A stretch of DNA of 64,000 nucleotides from Lepidonotus clava (taxonomy: Eukaryota > Annelida > Polychaeta > Phyllodocida > Polynoidae), in the NCBI GenBank assembly GCA_936440205.1, contig OW387133.1:48634374-48698373 (forward strand), in the 5' to 3' direction. The number at the start of each line of letters is the position of its first letter. The stretch's first letter is position 1. The position numbers were made by a program, and so were the translations under genes. This document shows, piece after piece, positions 60,540-64,000 of the stretch. The notes below the pieces were generated by a model, which was not told the origin of the DNA, made no database searches, and was given only the letters and a program-made list of their open reading frames with translations.

Positions 60540-60690
60540 ATGTCACGTTGCCCAGCTGTCAGGTGGCGCCCCCTAGTTGCCGCTAGGTGGCGCGCCGGTG
60601 TGTGACGTCAGAGGTGTTACGTCAATGGGGCTGGGCAGCGTGGCAGCAGTGAAGTAACTGTGTTGTTCGCCAAGCTTACCTTGCCTACAG
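60540..60690 (+). promoter_or_regulatory. Promoter/insulator-like block with CTCF-type and CRE sites, ending in a splice donor
   Basis: 60560-60593 contains three CTCF cores: CAGGTGGCGC (plus, 60560), the complement of CAACTAGGGGGCGC (minus, 60566-60579), and CCGCTAGGTGGCGC (plus, 60580-60593). The last two match 13 of 14 consensus positions each. TGACGTCA (60603-60610) and TTACGTCA (60617-60624) follow. TTGCCTACAG|GTAACA at 60690 is a good donor. A plausible reading is a boundary plus the first non-coding exon of a following plus-strand gene. Confidence 0.4.
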
Positions 60691-60775
60691 GTAACAAAAC
60701 TTCATTACTGCTTTCATGTTATTTTGTATGTCACCATACTTGTATGTTGAATAAAACTTAATTATGAAAATGTCC

Positions 60776-62160
60776 TGTTTTGTGGTCAATATATACAGTT
60801 TTGGGTAAAGATAACAAAAGGTAAAAAGCAATCAAATATGGTTTATGCCCCTTGGATTCTTGGTAATTTCTTCGTACTTGTCAGATAAAGATAATACACA
60901 TCTTCTTTCACTAATACAATCTCTATATTCAGAATATAAAGGTGTAGGGTAAAAATGGGTGTATTGTGCACGGTGGTACATAGCGCAGTAAAGACAAATT
61001 TATGAAATATTAATAAAAAGAAATTTAGAATTTGTTATAACGGTTTAACTCTACAAAGATGCAACCTTATCAGCCTCGCAAAATTTAGTAATGAATAAAA
61101 TATTAAAATTATGAACAAAAGCCTATTTCATTTTGTAATTTTGTGATTCGCAACAAAAGACATAGACAACTTATGATAATTATAGCCTATAATTATAAGC
61201 CGGACATCCGTGATATAAAATCTAAAATTAGGTAATAACAATGATTCTGAGCCTTTTAGACCCCGCAACTTTCCAACATAAATTGCTGAATTTCCCTATG
61301 ATTTTCCCATGTTTTCCAGAGAATTCCCAAAATGATATTTAATTAGATCTACATAATTATATCTCAAAAGTAAAAAAGTTTACAAAGACAAAAAATCAAA
61401 CAGTTGGGGTTTCAGTGATTAGGATTTTATCGGCTTTCATCTGTTCTTTTGATATATTAGTTGAGCATATTTTTGAGTTGAATTCTTCCTAAGTTGTTCT
61501 AATTTCAAAAAACGGTTGGAAAATGTCAGAAATGTGGGCGGCTATGGCCATATTGGGGAGACTACCCATGGGCGGCTATGGCTGGGTTGGGGGCTAAAGG
61601 ATAAAATTATTCCTTCAGGGTTAACAGACTGATTATATCTCATAGCCCTAATGATTAAGTGCAGATTATGACACAACTGTCAAACTTGGATGTCCACCAT
61701 ATTGGTGATCAAATTATTATCCTTATTATTGAGAATGCTGAAACTTTTAGAACAAATATTTATGCAACATTTAGGCCGACCTGAAACAAACTCACTGAAT
61801 CATTAGGTCCTACCAACAATTATTACAACTTAGAATCATAAATTTTGAACTTATTCCACAACCATGTGGTCATCTACCCACATGGTGATCACCAAAAAGT
61901 GATCACATATGACCATGTCTGCACAATGTCTAGTAGGCCTATAAACTGATAAAGCAATAAAGAGCGGCTTGAAAAGCAGTAGGAGTAGGCTTACTTCAAA
62001 CTTAACAGAATATTTAATTGTCAGAATTGAGAAAGATTGAAACTATTCTTTACCCATGTCAATAAGCCCCTATATCGCAGAGCGGTCCTAAACTCTATGT
62101 AGGCCTACAGACAAAAAATAGGTTTACTGGAAAGCTACCAAAACAAAAATCATTAAAGTT
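60776..62160. other. AT-rich intergenic or intronic sequence
   Basis: I see no exon, repeat end or motif cluster that I can support here. It contains no open frame of note. Confidence 0.5.
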
Positions 62161-62184
62161 GTTACTCTGCATACAGCCAAAATG

Positions 62185-62540
62185 CCGATAAAATCTGGGA
62201 ACGGCGCGGCGCCAACATCATGTTCCGTGGCTCCACCTACTGGATCATCAGCTCGTACCCGATCCAACTGGATCCACTGAGTTCAGCCGGACTAAATATT
62301 CTACTCCGCTGTTTTTATTGATCGGATGCGTCCATAGCTACCGCCGCCAACAGAGGCTGAACGAGAACTTCCCGAAGACACTTTACTTGGATCTTCCCCA
62401 CAGATTTGTGTTAGAATTCATGCAGGTAAGCATCTTGGCCATCTCCATTCGCATAATGGCCATAATCTGATTTATAGACATGCGGAGCGCCGCTGAGAGG
62501 GGGGCGGCGACTGAGCGGTGGAGGCCCCGTGCCCCTGGGA
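62185..62540 (+). promoter_or_regulatory. GC-rich block with a splice donor, possible first exon of the next gene
   Basis: A CpG-rich stretch (GGCGCGGCGCC near 62205, GCGGCGCTCC near 62486) stands out from AT-rich flanks. TTCATGCAG|GTAAGC gives a consensus plus-strand donor at 62426. An ATG at 62220 opens only a 33-codon frame. A minus-strand frame of 67 codons crosses the block but has no recognisable content. Strand and gene identity are uncertain. Confidence 0.3.
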
Positions 62541-62718
62541 CAAGACCCGACTCACAATCAAAGCTGTTGGTTTGTTTACCTCTCACTCTCTGTGCTTTTG
62601 AAGTTTTCAGTCTTTCATGTGAACATAGTCACAGTCAGCGGTGCTTTTGATCTATGTCCATGCCTTAGATCTAAATCTTTAGTGTAATATGATTTCTGTT
62701 AGATCTAACGTTATAATT

Positions 62719-63048
62719 CAGGGTACCAACCACACAGGGAAAGCAGGGAAAAGGAGAAGAAAAAAAAAACCTGACAGGGAAAACACAGGGAATTGGGAAA
62801 TTTTGTCAAAACACAGGGAAAACACAGGGAATTTCATATGGCCAGGTTCTGAATTCCTGATTCTCAATATAGTACATGTATTAGGGATTTGACTTTTTGA
62901 TGTTGGGTTGTCCAAATTTTTTCTGCACACAGAGGCTTTTAAATTTGAAAAACTTGCTGGATATGCCACAGGGAAAAATTGCCAAGGGACAGGGAAATCT
63001 CAGGGAAAACACAGGGAATTTGAAAATGGAGTTTTGGTTGGTACCCTG
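62719..63048. mobile_element. hAT-like MITE, 330 bp, copy 2
   Basis: It starts CAGGGTACCAACCACACAGG and ends TTGGTTGGTACCCTG, with perfect 14-15-bp terminal inverted repeats. It is collinear with and closely similar to the element at 28719-28998, but longer because of extra CAGGGAAAACACAGGG units. The flanks GTTATAATT (left) and GTTATACATT (right) suggest an imperfect target duplication. There is no coding capacity. Confidence 0.75.
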
Positions 63049-63835
63049 GTTATACATTCTCTACTAATTTCAATTTTCAATATGAAGAACAGATTCGGAT
63101 TTTAATTTTTACACAGTCTTTAGACTTTACCCTAGCCCTAGGCCAGGGCTAGACCTAGCTCTTTGATACTTTATTGGGTTTGACTTGAGTAAATGTATAA
63201 CCTTAGATATTCAATTATATATGAATACTTACAATAAAGATATATTTACATTTTAACTATGTTCAAAGGCGCTTACCTTTACCCACTTTAATTCACTCAC
63301 TTACTGGTTACACAATGAGTGCTGGACGATATATAGGCCTAGGTTAGAGGCTAGACTAATTGTTTGAGACATTATCATAACACTAACAGATATATAAGGC
63401 CATTATTTAAGGAACGTCCGAAGTCAATTGTCAAATCTAGGGCCAACAGCCAACACTATGCCTAGGGCCCCTATGCCTAGGCCTAGGGTCTTAATACAAA
63501 ACGTTTGACAATAGTCAACGAAATTTTATCATCTTCTGTAATTTTCATGGATAGAGGCTGTAGATCTATATGACATAACTGTTAGTTAACTTAACGTTAG
63601 AAATTTCCCTGTCGTTGTCCCTTAAAAACGATCATGTCATAAGTCAGTCTTTAGAAAGGGCCATGTCATGCTGTCACATTTAGTGGTCTAGCCCCATATG
63701 ATGCCCGGGTAAACTCCATGGTTCCCCAAGGTATTTTGATACCCAGTTAAATATCATTACTGGTTAGTAAGACTGTAAAGTAGCACCAGGGTACTTCATG
63801 GAGTGTAATCGTCACTTGACCTACCTATTACTGTA
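63049..63835. other. Non-coding sequence before the window end
   Basis: No gene is seen. Repeated CCTAGGCCTA-type words occur at 63125-63160 and 63465-63490, a low-complexity flavour common in several marine invertebrate genomes. Confidence 0.4.
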
Positions 63836-64000
63836 GGGGCCGTCCATAAATGATGTCACACACAAGCGGGTGGGTGGGTAGGTTGAACAGTGTGACACTG
63901 CCTGAAAACAGGCCTTTTTTTCATGTTCAGTGTTATGACTAATGGGGTCACAGTGGGGGGAGGGGGGTCCTAAAAGTACCCTGATAGTATGTGACATTAT
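63836..64000. mobile_element. DNA-transposon/MITE end, cut by the window edge
   Basis: GGGGCCGTCCATAAATGATG followed by TCACAC resembles the GGCCGTCCATAAAT-type termini of DNA transposons widespread in invertebrates. The last bases, TGTGACATTAT, are nearly the reverse complement of ATGATGTCACA at the left end. So the right inverted repeat probably begins here and continues past position 64000. Family assignment is tentative. Confidence 0.4.

Larger units (their letters stand above)
55989..60775 (+). other. Candidate long 3' UTR and poly(A) region
   Basis: Downstream of the stop there is no further coding exon. The first canonical AATAAA hexamers I find are at 60270-60275 and 60750-60755. Each is followed by GT-rich sequence, so the 3' UTR could reach 4.3-4.8 kb. 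Long 3' UTRs are common in neural genes. The region carries CTCF-like sites near 56570 and 56801, a CRE-like triplet at 57373 and a GTCAGT-rich array at 58444. An earlier non-canonical poly(A) site is possible. Confidence 0.4.

Noticed and set aside
62383-62586. Minus-strand 67-codon frame rich in Met
   Set aside because: Crosses a plus-strand consensus donor in a GC-rich block, with no recognisable motif. More likely incidental.
1-64000. CRISPR arrays, bacterial operons, tRNA or rRNA genes, retroviral or LTR elements
   Set aside because: The window is animal DNA with spliced exons. I saw no direct-repeat/spacer array, no convincing tRNA A/B boxes, no rRNA, and no long terminal repeats or reverse-transcriptase coding.

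Overview
The window is animal nuclear DNA. It shows a spliced gene with 0.2-21 kb GT-AG introns, AT-rich non-coding sequence, CpG-rich patches, MITE-like transposons and a minisatellite. Nearly all recognisable coding sequence belongs to one plus-strand gene. Its product is an L1-family cell adhesion molecule (the L1CAM/NrCAM/neurofascin/neuroglian group). I joined 21 constitutive coding exons from 3889 to 55988 by splice sites and codon phase. They give a protein of 1,304 residues: signal peptide, six Ig domains, five fibronectin type III (FN3) domains, one membrane segment, a juxtamembrane GGKYPV stretch, FGEY, the ankyrin-binding FIGQY motif, and a C-terminal STFV PDZ ligand. The tail reads most like invertebrate neuroglians, possibly lophotrochozoan. 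That placement is inference, and I cannot name the species.

Layout: 1-2.4 kb has no gene I can support. 2.46-3.9 kb is a GC-rich promoter and 5' UTR candidate, followed by the signal-peptide exon. Intron 1 (21.3 kb) holds a 75-bp minisatellite, two CpG-rich islands, a TGACAG cluster and CTCF-like sites. The ectodomain exons lie compactly at 25.3-39.2 kb. The membrane exon is at 45.1 kb, the cytoplasmic exons at 51.6 and 55.8 kb, and a long candidate 3' UTR runs to about 60.3-60.8 kb. Around 60.55-60.69 kb there is a promoter-like block with three overlapping CTCF-type cores, two CRE-like sites and a splice donor. Another GC-rich block with a donor lies at 62.2-62.5 kb. Either could be the start of a following gene that runs out of the window.

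The most notable content is in the splicing of this gene. (1) Two tandem, phase-matched exons both encode the second half of Ig2 and look mutually exclusive, a Dscam-like arrangement inside an L1-family gene. (2) A 21-nt exon between the two cytoplasmic exons would insert a YMEL (Yxx-phi) signal right after FGEY. This is the same position and apparent logic as the vertebrate neuronal RSLE mini-exon. (3) Two further in-frame micro-exon candidates exist: 21 nt in Ig4 and 12 nt between FN3-5 and the membrane segment. (4) The reading frame of the membrane exon stays open for 486 nt upstream as a Ser/Thr/Ala/Pro-rich stretch. Together these predict a cassette-regulated adhesion receptor. They need RNA evidence, which I do not have.
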